Positions 12,300-20,259 of a stretch of 64,000 nt of DNA are shown here, piece after piece. The DNA comes from Haliscomenobacter sp. (lineage in GTDB: Bacteria > Bacteroidota > Bacteroidia > Chitinophagales > Saprospiraceae): assembly GCF_016718685.1 (NCBI RefSeq), contig NZ_JADKCX010000003.1:1-64000 (forward strand). Reading direction: 5' to 3'. Positions within the stretch are counted from its first letter, which is position 1; each line of letters starts with the position of its first letter. The notes under the pieces were generated by a model that saw only the letters and a list, made by a program, of their open reading frames with translations, ran no database searches and had not been told where the DNA came from. Position numbers and translations under genes: made by a program.

Positions 12300-12375
12300 A
12301 GGTTGATAAAGGTTGATAAAGGTTGATAAGGTTGATTAGGGTTGATGAAGTTGATAAATCAGCCCTAATCAACCC
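12300..12375. repeat. Stop-flush microrepeat hairpin, unit GGTTGATA
   Basis: It starts at the base after the TAA of the LAS-type peptidase. Three copies of AGGTTGATAA are followed by GGTTGATTAGGGTTGAT (12330-12346), which pairs with ATCAGCCCTAATCAACCC (12358-12375). There is no T-tract, so it is not a textbook terminator. Confidence 0.75.
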
Positions 12376-12388
12376 AAAACGAAACACA

Positions 12389-12715
12389 ATGGCCAAACCA
12401 AACTACCAAGAACTTGTTTTTGACATTACCCGCCTGATTCCTCCTGGTCGGGTGAGCAGCTATGGTGCTATTGCTGATTATCTGGCCCTGGGTTCAGCGC
12501 GGATGGTCGGCTGGGCCTTGCGCAACAGTTTTATTCAGGATGGAATACCTGCCCACCGTGTAGTCAATAGCAAAGGTGAACTCAGCGGGCGCGCCCATTT
12601 TGATCCCCCGAGTGTGATGCAACAACTTTTGGAGGCTGAAGGCGTTAAAGTGGAGAACGACCGGGTGGTCAACTTCAAGGAAGTGTTTTGGCATCCGGAA
12701 GAATTAGGATGGTAG
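12389..12715 (+). CDS. Alkyltransferase-like (Atl) DNA-damage protein, MGMT-family without the active Cys
   Basis: A 108-residue protein matching the C-terminal DNA-binding domain of O6-alkylguanine-DNA alkyltransferases (IPPGRVSSYGAIADYLA, helix-turn-helix, then RVVNSKGELSGR). The active-site PCHRV is PAHRV here, so the alkyl-accepting Cys is absent. Atl proteins bind O6-alkylguanine, flip it out and recruit nucleotide excision repair rather than repairing it directly. The ATG at 12389 is preferred; an upstream in-frame start at 12323 would translate the preceding hairpin. Confidence 0.85.
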   Translation: MAKPNYQELVFDITRLIPPGRVSSYGAIADYLALGSARMVGWALRNSFIQDGIPAHRVVNSKGELSGRAHFDPPSVMQQLLEAEGVKVENDRVVNFKEVFWHPEELGW

Positions 12716-12754
12716 CAATGCGACAAGCCAAACCAAATCAAATCAAATTACAAC

Positions 12755-13186
12755 ATGAAGTATTTCTTTTTTCTAATGCTTGGCATGCTGTGCTTAAGCG
12801 CCAGTGTGAATGCCCAGAACGGCCCTTTCGGGGTTTGGAAAAGTATTGATGACAAAACCGGTGAAGCCAAATCACATGTAGAGGTCTACCAGAAAAATGG
12901 CAAATTGTATGGTAAGATCGTCAAAATTCTAACCGATAAACCTGAGGCAAAATGTGATGATTGCAAAGGTTCCAAAAAAGGCCAACCGGTGATGGGTATG
13001 GTGATCATTGAGGGGCTGCAAGAATCGGAAGGCGCCTGGAAAAATGGCACTATTTTAGATCCACAAAACGGCAATGTCTACGGTTGTTCCGTGTGGGTGG
13101 AAAGTGAAAAACCCAACGAATTGAAGGTGCGCGGGAAGCATTGGACAGGGATTTACCGGACACAGACCTGGTTTCGGGTAAAGTAA
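12755..13186 (+). CDS. DUF2147 secreted protein
   Basis: A 143-residue protein with a cleavable signal peptide (MKYFFFLMLGMLCLSASVNAQ) and a DUF2147 domain: GVWKSIDDKTGEAKSHVEVY at the start, a YGKIVKI strand and a final GIYRTQTWFRVK. The family is a small periplasmic lipocalin-like barrel of unknown function, common in Bacteroidota and Proteobacteria. A CDDC pair near residue 68 may form a disulfide. It follows atl by 39 bases on the same strand. Confidence 0.85.
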   Translation: MKYFFFLMLGMLCLSASVNAQNGPFGVWKSIDDKTGEAKSHVEVYQKNGKLYGKIVKILTDKPEAKCDDCKGSKKGQPVMGMVIIEGLQESEGAWKNGTILDPQNGNVYGCSVWVESEKPNELKVRGKHWTGIYRTQTWFRVK

Positions 13187-13198
13187 ATTTATTCACTA

Positions 13199-13264
13199 CA
13201 GATTACACAGATTTTCACAGATTATTTAGTTTTTAAAGAAATATGTGCACATCTGTGTAATCTG
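13199..13264. repeat. Microrepeat hairpin, unit CACAGATT
   Basis: CAGATTACACAGAT (13199-13212) pairs perfectly with ATCTGTGTAATCTG (13251-13264). The left arm carries a third partial unit, TTCACAGATT. It fills the space between the convergent DUF2147 and methyltransferase genes. Confidence 0.75.
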
Positions 13265-13276
13265 GTGCATAAACCC

Positions 13277-14167
13277 CTACCCCTGCGCAAATCGCGCAAA
13301 AACTCCCAAGGGCAACTTTCTGCCAGCCTGATCGGGAATAAACAGCTCACCACATTCAATATCCCTGGCAAAAGGGAAATACTGCCTGGCCAAATTTTCT
13401 GCAATCAGGGCAGAAAAACCCATCGAATACAAATTGAGGATCAGCAAGTGGTGTTCAGGATCGAGGATCTGACCACAGTGCTCCAATAATTCCGGCAAAT
13501 GTTTGTCGAGTAGCCATTTTTCCCCCTCCGGGCCCCGGCCATACGCGGGCGGATCCAGGATGATTGCCTGGTATTTACGGCCCCGTTTGGCTTCTTTGCG
13601 CACAAACTTGAGCGCGTCTTCCACCGTCCAGCGGATGTTGTCCAGTTGGCTGGCCTCCATGTTCTGGCGCGCCCAACTCACCACGGGTTTTACCGAATCT
13701 ACGTGTACCACATCGGCTCCGGCAGCTTTGGCGGCGAGAGAGGCTCCCCCCGTATAGGCAAAGAGGTTGAGCACCATGGGATGGTCGATGTCCATCTTGC
13801 GCAAACCCCGATAAATGTAATTCCAGTTTTCAGCTTGCTCCGGAAAAATGCCTACGTGCTTGAAGGACGTGAGCCCGAGCCGAAAGTTGAGGTGCATGCC
13901 CTCAAAATCGTAACGAATGTGCCATTGCTCCGGCATACCGGGTTTGAGTTCCCAATTGCCATCTTCCGCATTGGTGGCAGCGCCCGATTTGCGGTTGAAG
14001 ACCGCCTGGGCTTTTTTGGCCCATTCTGCCTCACTTAAAGTGGGTGACCAAATGGCCTGAGGCTCGGGACGTGAAAGAATAAATTGCCCAAATCGCTCCA
14101 ATTTTTTAAAATTGCCGCTGTCAATGAGCTCGTAATCCTCAAAAGATGGTAGTTTTAGTGCAAGCAT
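13277..14167 (-). CDS. Class I SAM-dependent methyltransferase, RlmI/RlmK-like
   Basis: A 296-residue methyltransferase. The SAM-binding motif I is VLNLFAYTGGASLAAKAAGA, the post-I acidic residue is in VVHVDSV, and the catalytic motif is IILDPPAYGRG, typical of the RlmI/RlmK group that makes m5C or m7G in 23S rRNA. No PUA domain is evident, so the exact target is open. The start is set at Met 14167 (MLALKL); a Met seven codons upstream would overlap the divergent methyltransferase gene at 14176. Confidence 0.82.
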   Translation of the reverse strand: MLALKLPSFEDYELIDSGNFKKLERFGQFILSRPEPQAIWSPTLSEAEWAKKAQAVFNRKSGAATNAEDGNWELKPGMPEQWHIRYDFEGMHLNFRLGLTSFKHVGIFPEQAENWNYIYRGLRKMDIDHPMVLNLFAYTGGASLAAKAAGADVVHVDSVKPVVSWARQNMEASQLDNIRWTVEDALKFVRKEAKRGRKYQAIILDPPAYGRGPEGEKWLLDKHLPELLEHCGQILDPEHHLLILNLYSMGFSALIAENLARQYFPFARDIECGELFIPDQAGRKLPLGVFARFAQG

Positions 14168-14175
14168 TGTAACGT

Positions 14176-14982
14176 ATGTCAACGACAAAGATAATCAGCA
14201 GCCTGCAAAATCCACTGATTAAAAACATTGGGATCTTGTTGGAGAAAGCCCGTGAGCGCCGCAAACAAGGTTTGTTCGTCGCCGAAGGACTCATTGAAGT
14301 GGGGATGGCCCTACGCGCTGGTTATGCAGTGGAACAGCTGTTGTACGACCCGGCGATCACTGCTTTTGCGGAGCTGCAATCGTTGCTGCTTTTGCAGGCC
14401 AATTTGCAACAAAAAATGATCGAGGTCAGTGGCTCCGTCATGGAAAAAATAGCCTATCGGGCCAATGTGCCCAATGTAGTTGCCGTGCTTAAAACCCCAG
14501 AAAGAGCACTGAATCATTTTTCGCCGGGCAACAATCCATTGATCCTGGTGCTGGAAACCGTTGAAAAGCCGGGTAATCTGGGAGCCATCTTGCGCACCGC
14601 AGATGCTGCTGGCGTAAACGCCGTGTTTCTCTGTGATCCTCAAACCGATTGGTACAACCCCAATGTCATTCGGGCCAGCCTGGGAGCAGTATTTACGGTG
14701 CCGACCTTCACTGTTGCTGCCGCCGATGCATTAAATTGGCTACAGATGCATAAAATAGCTATTTTGGCTACACATTTGGAGGCCAGTTACCCTTATTTTG
14801 ATTGTGACCTCAGTGGAGCTATTGCATTTGTGATGGGCACCGAAGCCAATGGTATCTCCAACTATTGGGTTGAAGCCGCCCAAAAACGCGTCATTATCCC
14901 GATGCATGGCCAAGTTGATTCCATGAACGTTTCGGTCTCTACGGCTATTTTATTGTTTGAGGCATTGCGCCAAAGAAAGTAA
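14176..14982 (+). CDS. TrmH/SpoU-family RNA 2'-O-methyltransferase
   Basis: A 268-residue SPOUT enzyme. The N-terminal substrate-binding part (SSLQNPLIKNI, RKQGLFVAEG) is followed by the knot domain with all three SpoU motifs: ETVEKPGNLGAILRTADAAG, FVMGTEANGIS and IPMHGQVDSMNVSVSTAILL. Such enzymes methylate ribose 2'-OH in 23S rRNA or tRNA; RlmB-like is the closest guess. It is divergent from the RlmI-like gene with 8 bases between starts, so the pair shares a promoter region. Confidence 0.88.
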   Translation: MSTTKIISSLQNPLIKNIGILLEKARERRKQGLFVAEGLIEVGMALRAGYAVEQLLYDPAITAFAELQSLLLLQANLQQKMIEVSGSVMEKIAYRANVPNVVAVLKTPERALNHFSPGNNPLILVLETVEKPGNLGAILRTADAAGVNAVFLCDPQTDWYNPNVIRASLGAVFTVPTFTVAAADALNWLQMHKIAILATHLEASYPYFDCDLSGAIAFVMGTEANGISNYWVEAAQKRVIIPMHGQVDSMNVSVSTAILLFEALRQRK

Positions 14983-15140
14983 TTTAGTAACCATTTGGCT
15001 TTTATTTCGTCAAAAAGAAAAATACGAGCAGTAAATTTGAAATAAAATGCTTGTAAAAGACTTTTCTTTCTGCAAGGAAGAAAAATACTTACGCACTCAA
15101 TTGCTGTAACGTGCCTTTTATTTGATCACCAGCGACCTCT

Positions 15141-16289
15141 ATGCGAATGAAACAGTCAGTCCTTTTTTATGCCATATTGCTGATGCAATGTTTTTTGACT
15201 TGCTTTGGCAATCAACAACTTTTGGCTCAACCCGAAGAACATGATGTCCCAACAGTGATGGCCGGTAAAGCCGACGTCGACGGCCCGCATATTTTTTACC
15301 GCAAAAACAAAATTTACACCAAAAAGGTGGTACAAAAAGACACTGGAGCAGTTGCGGTAATTGACTCCATTGAAGCGAAGCGGAGGGCAGACATTGTGGT
15401 CGAATGCCAGTTTGCAAAAACTCCACAATGGAATTTCAGCACCAGATTGAAACCGAAGTTGCGCAATGAGAATACCGAATATCCCAAAGTCGAAAAATTG
15501 ATTGCGATTTCTGATATTGAAGGCAACTTTGAGGCGTTTCGGCGCTTTCTGCTTTCCCAAAAAGTAATTGATGACAAATACAATTGGACCTTCGGTAAAG
15601 GACATTTGGTCTGCGTAGGTGACTTTTTTGATCGGGGTGCCAACGTCACGGAATGCCTCTGGCTTATTTATGATCTGGAAGAAAAAGCCAAAGCAGCGGG
15701 GGGCTATGTACATTTCATCCTGGGCAACCACGAAATCATGAACATGTCAAACGATTACCGCTATGTGAGTCCCAAATACATGCGCAACGCTGATTTGTTC
15801 CAGGAGCCTTACGGCAACTGGTTCAAAAGCAGCACGGAACTGGGCCGCTGGCTCGGCACCAAAAACGTGGTTGAAAAAATTGGGGACATGATTTTTGTAC
15901 ACGGCGGTCTGGCTCCTGACCTCAACCGCCTGGATAAATCCTTGATCGACATCAACAATGCCATGCGTCCGTTCTATTTCATTCAGGATGATGTTTTCCG
16001 CCTGGGCGACGAAGAGCTTCAGTTTTTGTTCGACGCCAATGGCCCCCTGTGGAACCGCAGTTATGTGATGGCGAATATTCCTGAAAGTGATGTTGAAGAG
16101 TCTTTGAGAAAATTCGGTGGCAAAAGAATCATTGTGGGACACACGCTGGTCAATCATGCAAAAATGTTGTATGGCGGCAAAGTAATCGCTATTGATACCC
16201 GGCACGTTGACCCCAACTCAACGGCATTGCTTTTCGAAGGCGGTAAATTATACCGCATCGATCAGACTGGTAAAAGGACAGAAATGTAA
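15141..16289 (+). CDS. Secreted calcineurin-like metallophosphoesterase (Shewanella-like phosphatase group)
   Basis: A 382-residue protein with a signal peptide (to about residue 30) and the metallophosphoesterase motifs in order: ISDIEGNFEAF, VGDFFDRGANV, LGNHEIMNM, FVHGGLAPD and IVGHTLVNH. The first motif is DxE rather than the usual DxH, so one metal ligand is a Glu. Shelphs-type enzymes dephosphorylate phospho-Ser/Thr or phospho-Tyr; the substrate here is unknown and the enzyme probably acts in the periplasm. A TAAATTTG at 15032 is a possible -7 box. Confidence 0.82.
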   Translation: MRMKQSVLFYAILLMQCFLTCFGNQQLLAQPEEHDVPTVMAGKADVDGPHIFYRKNKIYTKKVVQKDTGAVAVIDSIEAKRRADIVVECQFAKTPQWNFSTRLKPKLRNENTEYPKVEKLIAISDIEGNFEAFRRFLLSQKVIDDKYNWTFGKGHLVCVGDFFDRGANVTECLWLIYDLEEKAKAAGGYVHFILGNHEIMNMSNDYRYVSPKYMRNADLFQEPYGNWFKSSTELGRWLGTKNVVEKIGDMIFVHGGLAPDLNRLDKSLIDINNAMRPFYFIQDDVFRLGDEELQFLFDANGPLWNRSYVMANIPESDVEESLRKFGGKRIIVGHTLVNHAKMLYGGKVIAIDTRHVDPNSTALLFEGGKLYRIDQTGKRTEM

Positions 16290-16312
16290 ATAAATGATGT
16301 AATTAAGGGCTT

Positions 16313-16355
16313 CTGTAAATCCAATTGACAAAAAAGAAGTTGATTGGGTTTACAG
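16313..16355. terminator. Hairpin between convergent genes
   Basis: CTGTAAATCCAATTGAC pairs with GTTGATTGGGTTTACAG at 14 of 17 positions around a 9-base A-rich loop. It sits between the phosphoesterase and SDR stops. No clear T-tract follows. Confidence 0.5.
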
Positions 16356-16369
16356 ACCTAAAATACACC

Positions 16370-17170
16370 TCAACCCTCCTCCTTCGGAATAATCCCCTTG
16401 CCGATTTTCCGCAGTAACTTCATCCTTACGCTTAGCGGTAATGCATTGTTCAACACAATCATCAGCTGGTTCATCACCCCCGGAATAATGATGCGTTTGC
16501 CATTGAACAGGCCATTGATGGCAATCGGGGCCACTTGATGTGGATACATCACCACTAGTTTGGCCTTGCGGCCACTGCGCTGAATGCGTTTCAGCCCGTC
16601 CTCGTTGGTCACCACCGGGCCGGGGCACAAGGCACTGACGCTCACCCCCGTTTCCGCCAATTCTTCGCGCAGCGAGAGGGAAAAAGCCGTCACAAAGTGT
16701 TTGGTAGCAGTATAGGCAGCCTTGAAAGGCATGGGCATCAAGCCCTCCATACTGCTGGTATTGAGAATGTATGCTTTGTCCAGTTGTTTCAAATGTGGTA
16801 AAAAGTGGTAGGTCAACTCAAACATCACCTGGTTGTTGAGCCGCAGCATCTTTTGGTATACCCCTATAGGCACCAAATCTAAGATGTCGCCAAGCCCAAA
16901 TCCGGCATTGTTGATCAACATGTCGACTATGTAGCCGTTTTCCTGGCACCAGGTGTACACTTTGAGTGGCGCATCAACGGTTGTGAGATCGATACCGAGG
17001 GGATGTGTCTCTACTCCGTATTTTTGACCAATTTCGCTGGCCGCTGTGTGCAATTCCGGGCCATCCAAGGCGACCATCAATACATTTCGGCCCCTTTGGG
17101 CACATTCTTCCGCCAACGCACGACCAATGCCCATGCTGGCTCCGGTAATGAGTGTGTACTGTTTTTTCAT
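16370..17170 (-). CDS. Short-chain dehydrogenase/reductase
   Basis: A 266-residue classical SDR with TGASMGIGRALAEE (cofactor binding, residues 9-22), NNAGFG, the catalytic Ser in NTSSMEG and YTATK as the YxxxK pair. The family reduces or oxidises alcohols and ketones with NAD(P)H; the substrate cannot be assigned. It lies 14 bases after the flippase on the same strand and may be the last gene of that transcript, but it has no specific link to polysaccharide. Confidence 0.85.
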   Translation of the reverse strand: MKKQYTLITGASMGIGRALAEECAQRGRNVLMVALDGPELHTAASEIGQKYGVETHPLGIDLTTVDAPLKVYTWCQENGYIVDMLINNAGFGLGDILDLVPIGVYQKMLRLNNQVMFELTYHFLPHLKQLDKAYILNTSSMEGLMPMPFKAAYTATKHFVTAFSLSLREELAETGVSVSALCPGPVVTNEDGLKRIQRSGRKAKLVVMYPHQVAPIAINGLFNGKRIIIPGVMNQLMIVLNNALPLSVRMKLLRKIGKGIIPKEEG

Positions 17171-17184
17171 AACAACGTAGCGTA

Positions 17185-18681
17185 TTATTTCTTCCGCGCG
17201 AATAAACGCCTAACCAACGGTTTTTCAATCCACGCAATGGCCGCAAAGTAAGCCAAAAGCACCACAAAGTTGATGCTCAAAATCACCGGAAGTGATCCTT
17301 TTGCCCAATACCGTACCCCTTCACTAAGCAGGTAGGCAAGTACCGCCAGCACCAGATACAGGGCCATCCGACCTAGGGGATACTTGATGGGGTAAAATTT
17401 TTGCCCGGCCCAATAACTGGCAATGGTCATAAAAAGGTAACAAACCAGCGAGGTCCAGGCTGGCGCATAATAGCCAAAACCTTGTTTGATGAGCACCACG
17501 TTCAGCACAATCGTGATCAGCGAGCCACCCAACGCAATCCAGCCCCCTACGGCAGTACGATCGACCAATTTATACCAAATGGAAAAAGTGGTGAACAAGC
17601 CCAAAAACAAATTGGCCAGCAGCAGTACTGGAACAGTATCCAAACCTTCCCGAAAATCTTGCCCCAAAAATAAACCCACCCAATCAAGGTTCAGCATGAT
17701 GCCCAAAAAAGCTACACAGCTCACGAGTGTAAACGCCTGAGCAACCTGGCCGTATACCCGCTCCGAACCTTTTTCATTGGCATTGCGAAAGAAAAAAGGT
17801 TCCGCAGCGTAGTTAAAGGCCTGCGTAAAAAGGTTCATCATCACCGGGATTTTAATAGCGGCGGAATAAACCCCCACATTTTCCAGGTTATTATTCAAAT
17901 CACCGGCGCCTAAAAATTTCAGCAATGGCGCACCAATAAGCTGGTTGATCACCCCAGCCACGCCAGCAATGATCAGTGGAAAAGAATAGCGTAGCATTTG
18001 GCGCAGCAATACCCAATCGATCTGCAATTTCATCCGCAGATAACTGGGAATAACCTGCAAAAAATTCACTGCACTGCCGACTACATTGGCCAGAAATACA
18101 TCCCCCACCATATTGTCCTTAAAATGTAGGTACTGTAGCCATTCCCAGGCGGCTTTTTGCTCCAGTATCGGGCAAAAATGGAGGTAAAAAAAGACCAGTA
18201 GGACATTGATCACCACATTGGTCAATTTGATTCCCATGAACCGCAAGGGACGATTGGCAAAACGCAGACGGGCGAAGGGGATGGCCGTAAGGGTATCCAA
18301 GGCCAAAATCAAAATCAACGCAACAATAAACTCGGGATGCGCTGGATACTGTTGAAGATCGGCAATGGGCTGCGCCAAAAAAAGCGCAATACCCGTAAAA
18401 ATGAAGGTAGACAACAACAAAAACAAGGCCGATGTAGAAAAAGCGCGCTCGGCGTCTTCCTGCTTTTGGGCATAGCGGAAATAAGCCGTTTCCATGCGGT
18501 AGGTCAACAAAATATTAAACAGCGCAACGTAGGCGTACAAATCACTAAAAATACCGTAGTCTGCCCGGCTGAGTATCCGCGTTAAAAAAGGAGTCAGCAT
18601 GACAAAATTGAGCAAGCGCGGCAAGATGCTGCTCATCCCGTAAATGGCGGTTTCTCCGGCAAGTTTTTTTAGTAAAGACAT
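17185..18681 (-). CDS. Lipopolysaccharide/polysaccharide flippase (Wzx-like, MOP superfamily)
   Basis: A 498-residue polytopic membrane protein with about 12-14 hydrophobic segments and the N-terminal polysaccharide-synthesis-protein signature (KLAGETAIYGMSSILPRLLNF). MOP-family flippases move lipid-linked oligosaccharides, or lipid II-like carriers, across the inner membrane. It is the only flippase here and sits downstream of the Wzc/RapZ genes, so a role in the local polysaccharide pathway is reasonable inference. Confidence 0.85.
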   Translation of the reverse strand: MSLLKKLAGETAIYGMSSILPRLLNFVMLTPFLTRILSRADYGIFSDLYAYVALFNILLTYRMETAYFRYAQKQEDAERAFSTSALFLLLSTFIFTGIALFLAQPIADLQQYPAHPEFIVALILILALDTLTAIPFARLRFANRPLRFMGIKLTNVVINVLLVFFYLHFCPILEQKAAWEWLQYLHFKDNMVGDVFLANVVGSAVNFLQVIPSYLRMKLQIDWVLLRQMLRYSFPLIIAGVAGVINQLIGAPLLKFLGAGDLNNNLENVGVYSAAIKIPVMMNLFTQAFNYAAEPFFFRNANEKGSERVYGQVAQAFTLVSCVAFLGIMLNLDWVGLFLGQDFREGLDTVPVLLLANLFLGLFTTFSIWYKLVDRTAVGGWIALGGSLITIVLNVVLIKQGFGYYAPAWTSLVCYLFMTIASYWAGQKFYPIKYPLGRMALYLVLAVLAYLLSEGVRYWAKGSLPVILSINFVVLLAYFAAIAWIEKPLVRRLFARKK

Positions 18682-18685
18682 AGTT

Positions 18686-18760
18686 AAGCGAAAAGCGAAA
18701 AGTGAAAAGCGAAAAATGTCAGATATATTTTCTGCATTTTCGCTATTCGCTTTTCACTTA
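18686..18760. repeat. Stop-flush microrepeat hairpin, unit GCGAAAA/GTGAAAA
   Basis: Four units of AGCGAAA/AGTGAAA type on the left (18686-18718) face CATTTTCGCTATTCGC and TTTTCACTTA on the right (18735-18760). The element ends one base before the stop codon of the AmgK-RapZ gene. Confidence 0.75.
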
Positions 18761-18761
18761 G

Positions 18762-20213
18762 TTAGTTTTCCCAATTCTTTTTCTCCTGCTCAATATGGTG
18801 CAAGACCACCCTTACCCCGTATTTTTCCTTCAGGTGTTTGGCAAGGGTATCGGCGGCATAAACCGAGCGGTGTTGGCCTCCGGTACAACCAAAGTTGACG
18901 GTAAGGCTGGTGAAACTCCGCTCGATGTAGTCTTCCACCGCGGCGTCTACAATCCGGCATACATTGTGCAGGTACTCGTCCATGGTGCTGTGCTGTTTCA
19001 AAAAATTGATGACCGATTCATCCCGGCCAGTCAGTTTTTTGTAGGGCTCATACCGTCCAGGGTTGTGGATAAAGCGGCAATCAAAAACAAATCCACCGCC
19101 ATTGCCACTTTGGTCGTCGGGAACGCCTCCAGCGTGGTACGAAAAACTGTTGATGCCCACCGTAAGCAAACTGGTGCTGCTTTTGATTTTGTTAAAGGGT
19201 TCAAACTTTTTGGAGTCGAGGATGCGTTGCAAAACTTCCCGCAAGTGGGGCAACTCAATGGGCAATTGCCAATTTTCCAGCAAGCCTTTGATGTTGCGCA
19301 AACTGTGGGGGATACTTTTTAAAAAGTGTTCTTTGCGCTCAAACAAACCTCTGAAACCATAGGCACCCAGCACCTGGATGTTGCGAATCAGTACGTAACC
19401 GTTGTAGTGTTCCACAAAAGTGTCGGGGTTGATGGGCGTAAGTTCACCGGCAACTTTGATGTAGTGATGCAGAATTTCCTGGCGGATGTCAGCAGGAATA
19501 TTGGCTTTGGCTTGATACAACAGCGAGGCCAAATCGTATTGTAAGGCACCTCGTCGACCGCCTTGGTAATCGATAAAATAAGGCTCTCCACTCTTGATCA
19601 TGATGTTGCGCGACTGAAAATCGCGGAACATAAAGTACTTGTCGTCGGCAGTGAGCAGGTAATCGGCCAGGGCGTGGAAGTCTTTTTCCAAAGACTGCTC
19701 GTCAAAGCGCACTTTGGTGAGCATTAAAAAATGGTACTTGAAATAATTCAAATCCCAAAACATCGACTCTTTGTCAAAAGCTGGTTTGGGGTAACTATGG
19801 CTATAATCCAACGCTGCACCCCCGATGATCTGTAGCCGTGCCAATTGCTCAACCACCCGCTTGTATATCTGTGCAAGGTAATCAGGGAAATAATCATCGC
19901 TTTGAATCAAAAAACTGTACAAGGTGGTGGAACCCAAATCCTCCTGCAAATAAACTTTTGCATTCAGGTCTTCCGTAAAAAGTTCGGGTACAGGCAAGGC
20001 CTTACTGTGAAAATGGCGGCTGAACTCTAAAAAAGCCCTGCTTTCTTTGTCATTCGGACTATATGTACCGATTGCCGCGCGTTCACGGCCTTGCAAGCGG
20101 TAATAAATGCGTTCTGAACCAGAAGGAGCCAAGGGTAAAATAAGCTTGGGGCTTTCGCCAGCCCATTGTTCGTATAGATCAGCCAGTGCGGCTTCAATTT
20201 TCTGCGGAGTCAT
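18762..20213 (-). CDS. AmgK-like phosphotransferase fused to RapZ C-terminal domain
   Basis: A 483-residue two-domain protein. Residues 1 to about 330 form an aminoglycoside-phosphotransferase fold like the cell-wall sugar kinase AmgK (RDFQSRNIM catalytic loop, FIDYQGG metal motif). Residues about 345-480 match the RapZ C-terminal domain (NSFSYHAGGVPDD, DCRFIHNPGR, NFGCTGGQHRSV). In enterobacteria that domain binds glucosamine-6-phosphate and the GlmZ/GlmY sRNAs; here the RapZ ATPase domain is replaced by a kinase. A link to amino-sugar sensing or cell-wall recycling is inference. It starts 47 bases after wzc. Confidence 0.82.
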   Translation of the reverse strand: MTPQKIEAALADLYEQWAGESPKLILPLAPSGSERIYYRLQGRERAAIGTYSPNDKESRAFLEFSRHFHSKALPVPELFTEDLNAKVYLQEDLGSTTLYSFLIQSDDYFPDYLAQIYKRVVEQLARLQIIGGAALDYSHSYPKPAFDKESMFWDLNYFKYHFLMLTKVRFDEQSLEKDFHALADYLLTADDKYFMFRDFQSRNIMIKSGEPYFIDYQGGRRGALQYDLASLLYQAKANIPADIRQEILHHYIKVAGELTPINPDTFVEHYNGYVLIRNIQVLGAYGFRGLFERKEHFLKSIPHSLRNIKGLLENWQLPIELPHLREVLQRILDSKKFEPFNKIKSSTSLLTVGINSFSYHAGGVPDDQSGNGGGFVFDCRFIHNPGRYEPYKKLTGRDESVINFLKQHSTMDEYLHNVCRIVDAAVEDYIERSFTSLTVNFGCTGGQHRSVYAADTLAKHLKEKYGVRVVLHHIEQEKKNWEN

Positions 20214-20259
20214 GCCAGTGCGTTTCTCAATTTTATCATTAGACTGCCATCGAAGCGGT

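Noticed and set aside
12300..12375. Microrepeat arms considered as a CRISPR array
   Set aside because: Units are 7-10 bp, degenerate, without spacers, arranged as inverted arms, and no cas genes are present.
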